Part shown: positions 8,975 through 19,060 of the stretch, piece after piece
How positions within the stretch are numbered: the stretch's first letter is position 1
How the letters are laid out: every line of letters begins with the position of its first letter
Assembly: GCF_016464305.1 (NCBI RefSeq)
Contig: NZ_JAEIOJ010000014.1
Location: 1 to 64,000, forward strand
DNA: 64,000 nucleotides
Source: Umezawaea beigongshangensis
GTDB lineage: Bacteria; Actinomycetota; Actinomycetes; Mycobacteriales; Pseudonocardiaceae
Reading direction: 5' to 3'
Notes under the pieces: model-generated
Databases searched by the model: none
Told to the model about the DNA's origin: nothing
The model's input: only the letters and a program-made list of their open reading frames with translations
Made by a program: the position numbers and the translations under genes

Positions 8975-10104
8975 CGGGTCTGCTCTCCGGCCAGCCAGTC
9001 GGCGGTGAACCGCTTGAGGTCGGCCAGGAGGTCGGGGAAGGGCTGTGAAGCGCCGAAGGCGCTGTCCAGGCCGTCGGTGGTGCTGTTGTAGCAGGCCAGG
9101 GTGCGGACGGGGCGCAGTCCCCAGTTCTGGGTCGCGCTGGTCAGCTCGGCGGCCAGTCGGGACACCGACTTGTCCAGCACGCCGGTGCGGGAGTTCACCG
9201 GCTCTTCGAACGCGGAGACCAGGTTGACCGGCTGGTCCTCGCGTGCGACGACCAGCACGAGGCTGGGCAGGGTGCGGTGGGCGAAGGAGTTGCCGTGCCC
9301 GGAGGGCATGGAGCGCACGAAGCTGTCGACGAACAGCTCCACCGCGTCGGGAACGGCGTCGGTGCCGCCGAGGTTGGTCTCCAGCTGGGTCAGTCCCAGG
9401 GTGGCGTAGCGGTAGAGGGTGGCGGAGTTGAACTCGATGGTGCCGATCATCCCGGCGCCGGTGTTCTCGCGGGTGTTCTCGTCGTCGACGGCGGTGTAGT
9501 AGTCGAACTCGATCTCGACCGGGTGGGTGGAGATGGCGTGGGCGACCTGGCAGGCGGCGTCGACGTTGAGGTTGGGGATGTCGGCGACCATGCGGCCGAA
9601 CAGCGCCACGTCGACCGGGTGGCCGGTGCCCAGGATCGCCTTGACGTCGACCTCGGCGGCGGCCTTGTCCAGCGCCTCGTCGTCGAGTCCGGCCAGTTCC
9701 CCGATGCGGTCCTGCACGGTGCGGGTGATGTCGTCGAGCTGGGGGCGGCCGAAGAACAACAGGTAGGAGGTCTGTTCGGCGTTCTTCTTGCTGGGCTTGA
9801 TGCCCAGCGGCTTGAGCAGCGCGTTGCTGATGCGGGTGGCGTCCTCGACGGTCACACCGGGCAGCGCGGCCAGGCGCGTGGAGAGCAGGCCCGAGATCTG
9901 CTTGGTGCGGGTGGCCAGGTCGGCCTTCGGGACCCGGTCGGCGAAGGCGGTGCGCGTGGCGCGCTTCCACGCCTGCGAGGACACCCGCGATCGGCGGGCG
10001 CCGCCGTAGATGGCCTGCTTGGGGCTGCCGGCGTCGTCCCGGTTCAGGTTCGAGGGCGGCACGGTCTGCAGCACGTGGACGTCGAGGTAGCGGTTGTCGG
10101 GCAC
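8971..10104 (-). CDS. cas7e: Cascade backbone subunit Cas7e
   Basis: A 377-residue Cse4/CasC protein, present in six copies along the crRNA in Cascade. It shows YLDVHVLQTVPPSNLNRDD, then KQAIYGGARRSRVSSQAWKR, both diagnostic. The start chosen is GTG at 10104, preceded by GGAG at 7 bp; a longer open frame upstream lacks family similarity. A gap of 53 bp separates it from cse2, the largest within the Cascade genes. Confidence 0.96.
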   Translation of the reverse strand: MPDNRYLDVHVLQTVPPSNLNRDDAGSPKQAIYGGARRSRVSSQAWKRATRTAFADRVPKADLATRTKQISGLLSTRLAALPGVTVEDATRISNALLKPLGIKPSKKNAEQTSYLLFFGRPQLDDITRTVQDRIGELAGLDDEALDKAAAEVDVKAILGTGHPVDVALFGRMVADIPNLNVDAACQVAHAISTHPVEIEFDYYTAVDDENTRENTGAGMIGTIEFNSATLYRYATLGLTQLETNLGGTDAVPDAVELFVDSFVRSMPSGHGNSFAHRTLPSLVLVVAREDQPVNLVSAFEEPVNSRTGVLDKSVSRLAAELTSATQNWGLRPVRTLACYNSTTDGLDSAFGASQPFPDLLADLKRFTADWLAGEQTR

Positions 10105-10157
10105 GGTCGTACTCCAAACAGGAATGAGAGGTCTCGGGAGAGGAGCTGGTGTTCGGG

Positions 10158-10730
10158 TCAGGCGGATGGTTTTTTGTCGCCGTCGGTGGACTGCCAGGCG
10201 TGGAACTGCATGCCCCAGCGCCGCCTCACCTGGCCGGGGCCGTCGGGGAAGGACCAGGTGAGAAGGTCGCGCCACAAGCGCGAGTAGTCCAGCGCGATGG
10301 TGTGCGTGCGCAGCTGGGTGATCAGTCCGCGCAGGTGGGCGACGAGTTCGTCGGTGCTGGTGGCGGTCGCGGCAGCGTTGAAGCGGCGGGTGACGGCCGC
10401 TTCGCTGACGCTCTCCTTCCTGCTCAAGTCACGCAGTGCCGTGCCCAGTCCGACACCCGGCCGGTGCATGGACGTCGACTTGGACTGCTGGTGCAGCCCG
10501 TACAGGCTCAGCGCCACGTGTTCGGCGACCAGTCGCGGTGAGTGCTCATCGGGGACGACCGCCTGGTAGAAGGGCCACATCTGCGGGACGGAACCGGCAG
10601 GTCTGCCCAAGCCCCGGCGCAGCGCGGCCAGGTCCTGTCCGGATGGTGTGTCCTTCGCGTGCTTCCAGCGGCCTTGGTCGTCGGTGTTCTTCTCCCAGTA
10701 CCAGCTGTCACGGCGTTCGGGTTCGGGCAT
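10158..10730 (-). CDS. cse2: Cascade small subunit Cse2 (Cas11e)
   Basis: A 190-residue alpha-helical subunit (CasB) that stabilises the target R-loop; two copies per Cascade. Family features are DLAALRRGLGRPAGSVPQMWPFY near residue 33 (quoted positions 33-55), SLYGLHQQ, and LRGLITQLR with LDYSRLWRDLLTW toward the C-terminus. It starts one base after the cas8e stop. Confidence 0.95.
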   Translation of the reverse strand: MPEPERRDSWYWEKNTDDQGRWKHAKDTPSGQDLAALRRGLGRPAGSVPQMWPFYQAVVPDEHSPRLVAEHVALSLYGLHQQSKSTSMHRPGVGLGTALRDLSRKESVSEAAVTRRFNAAATATSTDELVAHLRGLITQLRTHTIALDYSRLWRDLLTWSFPDGPGQVRRRWGMQFHAWQSTDGDKKPSA

Positions 10731-10731
10731 G

Positions 10732-12399
10732 TCAGCTCTCCGGATCGGAGTTGCGGCGGCGGAGGGTGGCCGCGGCCAGTGGCAGGATCTGGGCGACGTT
10801 CGTGCGGAAGGACGACTCGGCGCGGGGTGAGCAGTGCGTGACGTCCTTGCCCTTGATCGTCTCGGTGACGCCGGCGAACTGGCGTGGGGAGGCGTTGTTC
10901 AGCAGCGGCTCGGCCACCTCGAACGCGGCACGCCACGCCACCTGTTCCCACGCGGCGCGCACGGCGTCCACGGCGTCGTGGTCGTAGCGGGTCTGGAGCT
11001 TGGCCAGCGCGCGGCGGGTGGTCTTGTCCAGTGCGTGCAGCACCCTGTCTCCGGGGCGCTGCCCCTGATCCCACGGCAGCGGGTCGGCTCCGGATGCGCG
11101 TCGCAGGTCGGCCGAGAGCATGTTCAGCGCTCGGGCCAGGCGGTCGGCCTGCTCCGCGATCTGGACGATCGCGTCGCGCACGGTGATCTCCCGCAGCGCG
11201 GCGACCGGGAGCGGGATCGAGTCGGCGATGACGTTCTCCACCACGGCCGACTGGTTTCCGTACTCGATCCCGACGGTGAGCACCCGCAGCGGGTAGTCCT
11301 GGTCGAGGACTTCGGCGAGGAGTTCGACCTGCCCGCTGGTGACGACCTTGGTGGTGCCCTCGCCCAGGGCCAGCAGGGCGTCCAGGCCCCGCCAGGCCGA
11401 CCGGCCGGACATGTGACGCCGCGGTCGCAGCGGTGGGGCGCCGCTCTTGGGCTTCTGGTCGGCGTTCCACGTCGTGTGCGGCTCGAACGGCGGTGTCTGC
11501 AGCAGCCTGTCCCCCGCCGCCACGACCACCGAGGTCACCCGTGTGCCGTCGGGGGTGTCGGCGGTGTGCAACCGGATGCGTCGCGACTGCCACGTCAGCA
11601 GCTGCAGCGGCCCGGTCGCGTGCGCCGATCGCCACGCGGGTGTCCACGGTGCGCGCCGCCACTGCGGTCGGTCGTCCTCGGACAGGCCGTCGTGGAGGAT
11701 CGGCAGGTTCAGCACCACGGTTTCGGCCAGTGTGCGTCCCACGGGAAGAACCATTCCCAGCTGCCCCAGGGGGCCGGTCGGGTTGCCCGTGGTCTTGCCG
11801 CCCTTGACCTGCTCGTCGCCCTTGGCGCCGGTCTTGATCGCCGCGGTGTCCCAGCAGTGCGCGTGCAGCAACCAGCGAGCGGCCTCCGCGGGGCGCAGCG
11901 GCAACGGATCGTCGCCCGTGCGGCCGGAGAACAACGGCACGTTGTTGCCCGAGGCGATCGAGGGGATCAGCAACGACACGGACTTGGTGTCGTCCTTGGC
12001 CGTGCGCAGACCCGCCACCTGCGCGAACGGGTACACGGGGTGGAACAGCTCGAACCGGTCGTGGTGCTCGGTGAAGTAGCCGAGCAGCGCCGCCCGCCGG
12101 GTGCTCGCCCACTCGTCCCGAACGCGGCCGTCGGCTTCCAGCCGCTCGTCGGAATGCAACAGCGAACCGTCGGTGAAGGCCCGCATCCAGCGCTGCCACT
12201 CAGCGGCCGAGCGCGGTGCACCCATCGCGTCCATCACCAGCGGCAGCAGGAACTGCCGGAGCAGGACCGGAAGCATCGTGGGGACGTCCACGTCCAACTG
12301 CTGGATCTCCGCGGACCGCAGGACGGCGTCGCGGCCGGACAACTCTGTGTGATGATCATCGATCCGGACCGGGATCCACGGATCGTCTAGAAGGTTCAT
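10732..12399 (-). CDS. cas8e: Cascade large subunit Cas8e (Cse1)
   Basis: A 555-residue CasA protein that reads the PAM and recruits Cas3. It opens with MNLLDDPWIPVR, the invariant N-terminus of the family, and contains LLHAHCWDTAAIKTGAKGD and GNPTGPLGQLGM. The start is ATG at 12399 with AGGAGG directly against it, or ATG at 12408 (nine bases earlier, with AGAGGA at good spacing). The frame stays open further upstream but without family similarity. The 5' end overlaps a small possible membrane ORF (12356-12598). Confidence 0.95.
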   Translation of the reverse strand: MNLLDDPWIPVRIDDHHTELSGRDAVLRSAEIQQLDVDVPTMLPVLLRQFLLPLVMDAMGAPRSAAEWQRWMRAFTDGSLLHSDERLEADGRVRDEWASTRRAALLGYFTEHHDRFELFHPVYPFAQVAGLRTAKDDTKSVSLLIPSIASGNNVPLFSGRTGDDPLPLRPAEAARWLLHAHCWDTAAIKTGAKGDEQVKGGKTTGNPTGPLGQLGMVLPVGRTLAETVVLNLPILHDGLSEDDRPQWRRAPWTPAWRSAHATGPLQLLTWQSRRIRLHTADTPDGTRVTSVVVAAGDRLLQTPPFEPHTTWNADQKPKSGAPPLRPRRHMSGRSAWRGLDALLALGEGTTKVVTSGQVELLAEVLDQDYPLRVLTVGIEYGNQSAVVENVIADSIPLPVAALREITVRDAIVQIAEQADRLARALNMLSADLRRASGADPLPWDQGQRPGDRVLHALDKTTRRALAKLQTRYDHDAVDAVRAAWEQVAWRAAFEVAEPLLNNASPRQFAGVTETIKGKDVTHCSPRAESSFRTNVAQILPLAAATLRRRNSDPES

Positions 12400-12598
12400 C
12401 CTCCTCATTTCCTCTGTCGTGCGGCTCAGCGAGCCGGTCTCGACGTCGATGTCCTCGAAGACACACGTCCACCGCATCGGCGAACGAGGCGACCACTGCC
12501 GCATCGCTACGAGATGCGAGTTTGAAGGCGATCACGACGACCAGGCCGCGGTAGATCAGCGGTAGAAGGCCGGCAGCGACCAGCGAGCCGATCAACAC
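12356..12598 (-). CDS. Possible small membrane protein upstream of cas8e
   Basis: An 80-codon frame with a GTG start at 12598 and a strong ribosome site GGAGG five bases before it. It encodes one or two hydrophobic helices (LIGSLVAAGLLPLIYRGLVV) and then a charged tail rich in R, D and E. It overlaps the start of cas8e by about 44 bp in another frame. A pair of direct repeats at 12671-12693 lies just upstream, so it could be the first gene of the Cascade transcript. I do not recognise a family; it could also be a chance frame. Confidence 0.4.
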   Translation of the reverse strand: MLIGSLVAAGLLPLIYRGLVVVIAFKLASRSDAAVVASFADAVDVCLRGHRRRDRLAEPHDRGNEEDEPSRRSVDPGPDR

Positions 12599-12665
12599 GT
12601 TGACCTCCGACCACAGACACGGACCTTCACGGTGCGAAGGAGCACTCTTCACACCGTAGCAGGAG

Positions 12666-12696
12666 TGAACTAGCTAGTGCTAACTAGTGCATTACC
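12666..12696 (-). promoter_or_regulatory. Candidate operator of the Cascade operon
   Basis: On the minus strand the sequence ACTAGTTAGCACTAGCTAGT occurs, two tandem ACTAG(T/C)TAG units, in an AT-rich patch of a high-GC region. It lies about 70 bp upstream of the small ORF and about 270 bp upstream of cas8e, in the only real gap between cas3 and the Cascade genes. The placement fits a separate promoter with an operator. Confidence 0.4.
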
Positions 12697-12793
12697 GTGA
12701 GCGGGTGCCGTCGGCCTGCGTCGACCGGTTAGTCTGATGGCGGTCGGCGCGGCCGGTCGTCCCTGGTCATCAGGGGTCTTCCGTAGCTGGTGC

Positions 12794-15700
12794 TCAGGTG
12801 GGCGTCGTCCCCGCTGTGCGGGGGTGGCCGTGTCGACCTCCTTCGCCTCGTCGCACGACGAGCCCGAGATCGTGGTCGTAGGAGACCAGTCGATTGCCGA
12901 GGTCGGTCGGTGTGCCGTCCTCGGGCAGCACCAGGGCTCGGGTGTGTTTGAGCCAGGGGTGGCGTCCCCACTCGGGCAAGGGCTTGAGCTTGTCCAGGGC
13001 GGCGGGGGTGAGGCCGGCGGGAAGGCGGACGGTGCCGGCGAGGACGTCGTCGAGCAGTTCGGGGCCGCGTTCGCCGTGCGTGCCGATGCGCACTCCGCGG
13101 TAGGTGCTGTACCCGTGCCCGCTCTGCCGCAGCAGGACGACCTCGGTGGATTCCTCGCCGTCGCGCACGAGGGCGTCGAGCCGGGTCTGTTCCTGCGCGT
13201 CGGCGACGTGGGCGTAGTGCAGTCCGGCGAGTGTGGGTGCCGACCACTGGCCGTGAGCCGACAGCAGGTACTGCGCGGCCGTCTCAGCGCGCGTGCGTTC
13301 GCTGCCGACCCAGGTGTCGCGGGCCGTCGTCTCCTCGTCCGGCCACGGCGTGCGGGCACTGTCGGTTTCGGAGTACACCGCCTCCACCAGTGGTGGAACG
13401 TCGGCTGGCACCGACCAGGCGCGGCCATCGGCGGCTTCGAAGACCAGAGCCGCGGTGCGCAGCAGCAGGTAGCGGCCGTAGATGGCTTCGCTGCTTCCGG
13501 GGAAGCTCGGTGCGGTGCTGTCGTCGCGGTCGACGCCGGTGATGACGACGGAGGGCTGCTCCAGCGCTGCCGGACGGTCGCCGCGGTGGTGCCGGTGCAG
13601 CCGGCCGATCCGCTGCAGCAGAAGGTCGATTGGGGCGAGGTCGGAAATCAGCAGGTCCGCGTCGACGTCGAAGGACTGCTCGGCCAGTTGCGTGGCGACC
13701 AGGATCATCCGGGTGGGCCTGTCGGGTCCGTCTGAGCGGGGTGCGCCGAGCAGGTCCAGGCACTCCGTCGTGCGGGTGGCACGGGGTTCGACGGCGAATC
13801 TGCCGTGCAGCAACCGCACGTCCTCGCCGAAGCTGCTCCTCAGCCACCGGTAGGTGTCCTGCGCGCGCTGCACGTCGTTGCGGATGATCAGAACGCATCC
13901 GCCACCGCTGAGCCGTTCCTCCAGCAACGCCGTCAGCTCGGGGAACTCCCCCGCGCCCGCTTTGGTTTCGGTCAGCGTCGACAGCCGGACGGGACGAGAG
14001 GTGCGCCAGCCCGCCGAGGAGGTGACCGTCACCAGGGGCTCGCCGTCGGCGACGCAGGCGGTGGTGGTGTTGGGATAACCGGTGGCCGGCGGCAGATCGG
14101 GCAGCTGGGTCGGTTCACCGCCGCGGGCACCGGTCACGTACGCCTCGACCAGGTCCCGGCGCTGACTCGTCGGCAGGGTCGCCGACAGCAGGATCACCGG
14201 CACCCGGGCCTGCCCCAGCCAGCGCAGCGCCTCGAGCAGGAACTGGGACATGTAGACGTCGGCGGCGTGCACCTCGTCGAGCACCACGACCTTGCCGACC
14301 AGCCCTGCCATGCGCAGCATCACGTGCTTGGTGCACGTGGCGGCGTGCAGGAGCTGATCGACGGTGCCCACCACCACCGGCGCGAGCAGGCCACGCAGAC
14401 GGCCCAGCAGCCACTGAGCCGGCCCCGAGGCGTCAGAGCCCTCGCTGTCGGAGCAGCAGTCGTCCTCGTCGGAGGACATGCCGTACTGGTCCTCACCCAC
14501 ACCGCGGAACCAGTCGTCCGGATCCGCCTCGGCACCGGCCGCGCCGATCATCTTCTTCCACTCGGCGTTGAAGTCGCGCTTGCCGTGCAGCAGCACGACG
14601 TGCTCCTGCAGACCGGGCGCCACCGCAGCGACCCACTCTCGCACCCTGGTGAACATCGGGTCGCAGGTCGCCTGGGTCGGCATGCCCACGAACACCCCGT
14701 CAGCGCCGAACCTGGCCGCCAGCACCTCCGCGGCAGCCAACGCCGCCTCGGTCTTGCCCTCCCCCATCGGCGCCTCGCTGATCAGCAGACCGGGAGTCGG
14801 CATCTGCCGCGCCAGCGCGACGACGTCGCGCTGGAAGGGCCGTGCCGAACGCCCGAAGCGGGCCGACACCACGTCCCCGCCAGGCTCGCTCAGCGCCCCC
14901 CAGCCGCCACGAAGCCGCAGCGCCTGCCACGCTCTGCCGGCCCGCTCCCGCGCACCGTCCATGCTGACCCCGGCGAGATCATCGATTCCGGTGAAGTAGC
15001 GCGCGTCGCTGGCGATCCAATCCGCCATGACGATCAGTCCGCTCAACTGCAACTGCTCAGCTCGCGCGGGCGTGTGCACCGGTTCGGCCGAGGCGAGGTC
15101 GGTGAAGCCGACCGCGCGGGTGAACACGTCGACCAGCGCACGCTGGACCTGCGACCAGGCGACACCACGCCCCTGCCCGTCACCGCGCGACTTGGGCCCG
15201 CACACCTGGCGGCGCCTCGGGAAGACCCCGTGGTGGCCGCCGATCAACGGCCACACCCACTCCACCGGGTCCTGCGACCACCCGGCGTCGGCCAACTGGT
15301 CCATCAGCAGCCGAGCCCCGGCCTTGTCGTGACGCCACCCCATGCCGGGACGAACCGCCGCCGACCAGGACAAACCCGCACCCAGCACTCTCGCAGCCCC
15401 CTCACGGTCGAGGACCTGGAACGCAGGCGTCGCCTTTCCGCAGTCGTGAATTCCGCACAGCCACGCGAAGAACACCCGCCCACGCCCACCCGAGACCCGG
15501 TCCAGCAGTTCGCGGGTCGAGTTCGCGAGGAAGTGGTCCCAGAGCAACTCCGCCACTGCGGCTGTGTCAAAAAGGTGGGAGACGACCAGGTTCATGGTCC
15601 CTCCCGCATTTTTGCGGGATTTACCCCACAGCGCACCAAGTCGAGCACAGGTCTGGGCATCACAGCCCAGGTTCTCAGCGATGACAGCAGCGCTGACCAC
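12794..15700 (-). CDS. cas3: CRISPR helicase-nuclease Cas3 (type I-E)
   Basis: A protein of about 968 residues that degrades target DNA after Cascade binding. The N-terminal HD nuclease shows SHLFDTAAVAELLW, CGIHDCGKATPAFQ and GGHHGVFPRR. The SF2 helicase follows with EAPMGEGKTEAALAAAE (Walker A), VVVLDEVHAADVYM (DEVH box), LLSATLP, and late motifs LVATQLAEQSFDVDADLLIS and LLQRIGRLHRH. The start is uncertain: GTG 15700 has GAGGAG upstream; ATG 15730 and ATG 15595 (GGGAGG at 4 bp) are alternatives, though homologues usually include the LWGKS segment before the last. It is separated from cas8e by about 390 bp, so it may be transcribed from its own promoter. Confidence 0.96.
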   Translation of the reverse strand: MVSAAVIAENLGCDAQTCARLGALWGKSRKNAGGTMNLVVSHLFDTAAVAELLWDHFLANSTRELLDRVSGGRGRVFFAWLCGIHDCGKATPAFQVLDREGAARVLGAGLSWSAAVRPGMGWRHDKAGARLLMDQLADAGWSQDPVEWVWPLIGGHHGVFPRRRQVCGPKSRGDGQGRGVAWSQVQRALVDVFTRAVGFTDLASAEPVHTPARAEQLQLSGLIVMADWIASDARYFTGIDDLAGVSMDGARERAGRAWQALRLRGGWGALSEPGGDVVSARFGRSARPFQRDVVALARQMPTPGLLISEAPMGEGKTEAALAAAEVLAARFGADGVFVGMPTQATCDPMFTRVREWVAAVAPGLQEHVVLLHGKRDFNAEWKKMIGAAGAEADPDDWFRGVGEDQYGMSSDEDDCCSDSEGSDASGPAQWLLGRLRGLLAPVVVGTVDQLLHAATCTKHVMLRMAGLVGKVVVLDEVHAADVYMSQFLLEALRWLGQARVPVILLSATLPTSQRRDLVEAYVTGARGGEPTQLPDLPPATGYPNTTTACVADGEPLVTVTSSAGWRTSRPVRLSTLTETKAGAGEFPELTALLEERLSGGGCVLIIRNDVQRAQDTYRWLRSSFGEDVRLLHGRFAVEPRATRTTECLDLLGAPRSDGPDRPTRMILVATQLAEQSFDVDADLLISDLAPIDLLLQRIGRLHRHHRGDRPAALEQPSVVITGVDRDDSTAPSFPGSSEAIYGRYLLLRTAALVFEAADGRAWSVPADVPPLVEAVYSETDSARTPWPDEETTARDTWVGSERTRAETAAQYLLSAHGQWSAPTLAGLHYAHVADAQEQTRLDALVRDGEESTEVVLLRQSGHGYSTYRGVRIGTHGERGPELLDDVLAGTVRLPAGLTPAALDKLKPLPEWGRHPWLKHTRALVLPEDGTPTDLGNRLVSYDHDLGLVVRRGEGGRHGHPRTAGTTPT

Positions 15701-16139
15701 TCTGATCCGTCTCCTCGAAGGCTTCGGCAACAGCTCGGACGCAGAGTAGCGAGAGTCACCGACAAGACCGGACGAGCGGCGAACTCAAGCCCCTCACCCC
15801 ACTCGGGAGACCCGCCCCGACGACACCACCTGGTCGAGTCACGCACCGTTCCAGAACGAAGCCGACCTTCAAGACGATAAGCTGACATTAGATGGACTAA
15901 AGGCATGACTGCGAGCAACGTCGGGCCATGCACATCGCTACCCTAAAGCCGTTCACCAGCGAAGACGCCGCATGAGACAACAGGGCCATGTCACTTGCGG
16001 CGCGAACGTCGGACGGCGATGACGTCACTGCCGGTCACCCCGGCGCGACCAGAAAGACTCAGATTGTCAAGGACAAGCCAAAATCTCAGCATTACGCGGT
16101 CGTGCTCGCCCCCGAAGATCCCCCACCTGCACGAGATCG
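15701..16139. other. Divergent intergenic region between cas3 and array 2
   Basis: No convincing gene on either strand. The region must hold the leftward promoter for cas3 and lies before the rightward array 2. The segment 16100-16180 contains two stretches that loosely resemble decayed CRISPR repeats (GAAGATCCCC-containing), one inside a 9-bp inverted repeat CCGCGCTCG/CGAGCGCGG at 16168-16196. Confidence 0.4.
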
Positions 16140-16345
16140 AACTCGACAGGCTTGCTCATGATCTCACCGCGCTCGGAAGATCCCCACGAGCGCGGAGTCG
16201 AGCAAGGATGGACCGTCCGTACGCCAGCCACAACTGCTGGCACCCGTGGACCACAATGGCCGCGTCCTGTCCTCCCGCCTCCACCGATCATGCCCCCACC
16301 CCCACCAGGAAGCCCTGAAACACAGTGAATCAAAAACACTGTGAA
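16140..16345 (+). pseudogene. Decayed 3' part of a second cas2e copy
   Basis: The sequence reads GAGCAAGGATGGACCGTCCG (E-Q-G-W-T-V-R), the same as EQGWTVR in the intact cas2e, then continues out of frame with clear base-level similarity (TGCTGG-ACCCGTGGAC for CGCTGGTACCCCGTGGAC) and ends GAAGCCCTGAAACACAGTGA, encoding EALKHSE against EALKRSE in cas2e. Weaker similarity reaches back to about 16150. The block therefore carries the end of cas2e plus the leader into the position before array 2, on the opposite strand. Confidence 0.75.
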
Positions 16346-16371
16346 CATTCAGAAACCGCAGCTCAGCGAGC
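16315..16371 (+). promoter_or_regulatory. Leader of CRISPR array 2
   Basis: It is homologous to the leader of array 1: GTGAATCAAAAACACTGTGA followed by AAACCGCAG-TCAG directly before the first repeat. It includes the final codons of the cas2e relic. Confidence 0.8.
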
Positions 16372-17803
16372 CTCGTCCCCGCGTACGCGGGGGTCTTCCC
16401 CGTGTGGACCCTGAGGAGGCCCGTGCGCGTTCCTCGTCCCCGCGTACGCGGGGGTCTTCCGTCGAGGAACGCCTGGTGTACCTGCAGGCGCGGCTCGTCC
16501 CCGCGTACGCGGGGGTCTTCCGTCGCCGCCGATGCCCTCACGGGCCCGGTCGGCCTCGTCCCCGCGTACGCGGGGGTCTTCCCGAGCTCACCGCGGCCAG
16601 ACGCCGCGCCCTCGTCTCGTCCCCGCGTACGCGGGGGTCTTCCGCTCATCGGGTCCCCCGCGGCTGGGTGGGGACGCTCGTCCCCGCGTACGCGGGGGTC
16701 TTCCCCCGAGCGTCACGCCCGCGGTGAACTCGCGGCTCTCGTCCCCGCGTACGCGGGGGTCTTCCGGGGTGAGGCGGGATGGCCGCGTCGTTCGCCACCT
16801 CGTCCCCGCGTACGCGGGGGTCTTCCGATGCGATCCATGATCTCGTCGCGATGCATCTCCTCGTCCCCGCGTACGCGGGGGTCTTCCCCGCGCGCTGGGC
16901 GTCGGCGAGCGGGTGTGGGTCTCGTCCCCGCGTACGCGGGGGTCTTCCCGTAGAGAGGAGGTGACCGACTGTGGCCGTGATCTCGTCCCCGCGTACGCGG
17001 GGGTCTTCCCCGCGTCACGCACCACGCACGGCCCAGGGGCCCCTCGTCCCCGCGTACGCGGGGGTCTTCCCGGGACGAGCACCCCCTCCGCGTGGGAGGG
17101 GCTCTCGTCCCCGCGTACGCGGGGGTCTTCCCCTCGGGTGGACCGTGGCCGGTCGGCTGGTCGACTCGTCCCCGCGTACGCGGGGGTCTTCCCTGGGCGT
17201 GCTGGGCTGCGAGCGCCGCGTCGGTCTCGTCCCCGCGTACGCGGGGGTCTTCCCGTGGTGGCCCCGGTGCCGCCTGTGAACTCGGCCTCGTCCCCGCGTA
17301 CGCGGGGGTCTTCCCGTCGCCTGGATGTCCGTCCAGCCCTTGACGTGCTCGTCCCCGCGTACGCGGGGGTCTTCCGTGTCGCAGTACGAGATGGGAAACA
17401 CCGATCGACTCGTCCCCGCGTACGCGGGGGTCTTCCTATGCTGGTCAGGGTGCTTGGCTGCACCCCGTACTCGTCCCCGCGTACGCGGGGGTCTTCCCGA
17501 TGGGGTCGGTGCTGGTTTCGGGGGTTGCCTCCTCGTCCCCGCGTACGCGGGGGTCTTCCACGGGCGAGTTCCCCACCCTCGGCTACGCGGTCCTCGTCCC
17601 CGCGTACGCGGGGGTCTTCCCTGCTCGCGCTACCCGACGTCGCCCACGTCGATCTCGTCCCCGCGTACGCGGGGGTCTTCCCGCCGCCCGGATCGACAGC
17701 TGCTGCTGCCGGTGCTCGTCCCCGCGTACGCGGGGGTCTTCCGCGAGTGCCGCCGTCGTAGGAGCCAGCGCTGGACTCGTCCCCGCGTACGCGGGGGTCT
17801 TCC
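16372..17803 (+). CRISPR. CRISPR array 2 (type I-E), read rightward
   Basis: There are 24 repeats of CTCGTCCCCGCGTACGCGGG plus GGTCTTCC with a 61-bp period (one spacer, before 17532, is a base longer), and 23 spacers. The repeat differs from array 1 only in the hairpin loop (TA for CA), so one Cas6e should process both. The leader is at the left. The array ends abruptly 14 bp after the last repeat, where an insertion sequence begins (17818); no decayed distal repeats are seen, so the older end was probably lost to that insertion. The operon for interference and adaptation is the divergent one at 6026-15700. Confidence 0.98.
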
Positions 17804-17817
17804 ACGGCCTCCGGCGC

Positions 17818-19008
<1,191 letters not shown>

Positions 19009-19021
19009 ACCGCTTCCCCAA

Positions 19022-19058
19022 TAAAAGTAGATGCAATCTACGTAGATCACGTCTATAT
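19022..19058. promoter_or_regulatory. Palindromic AT-rich promoter region of the ATPase gene
   Basis: The sequence contains AGTAGATGCAATCTACG and TAGATCACGTCTATA, two imperfect inverted repeats with TAGAT/ATCTA half-sites, directly before the start codon. This fits an operator used for autoregulation or by a linked regulator. There is only about 50 bp between IS copy A and the gene, so the promoter must lie here or inside the IS. Confidence 0.4.
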
Positions 19059-19060
19059 TG

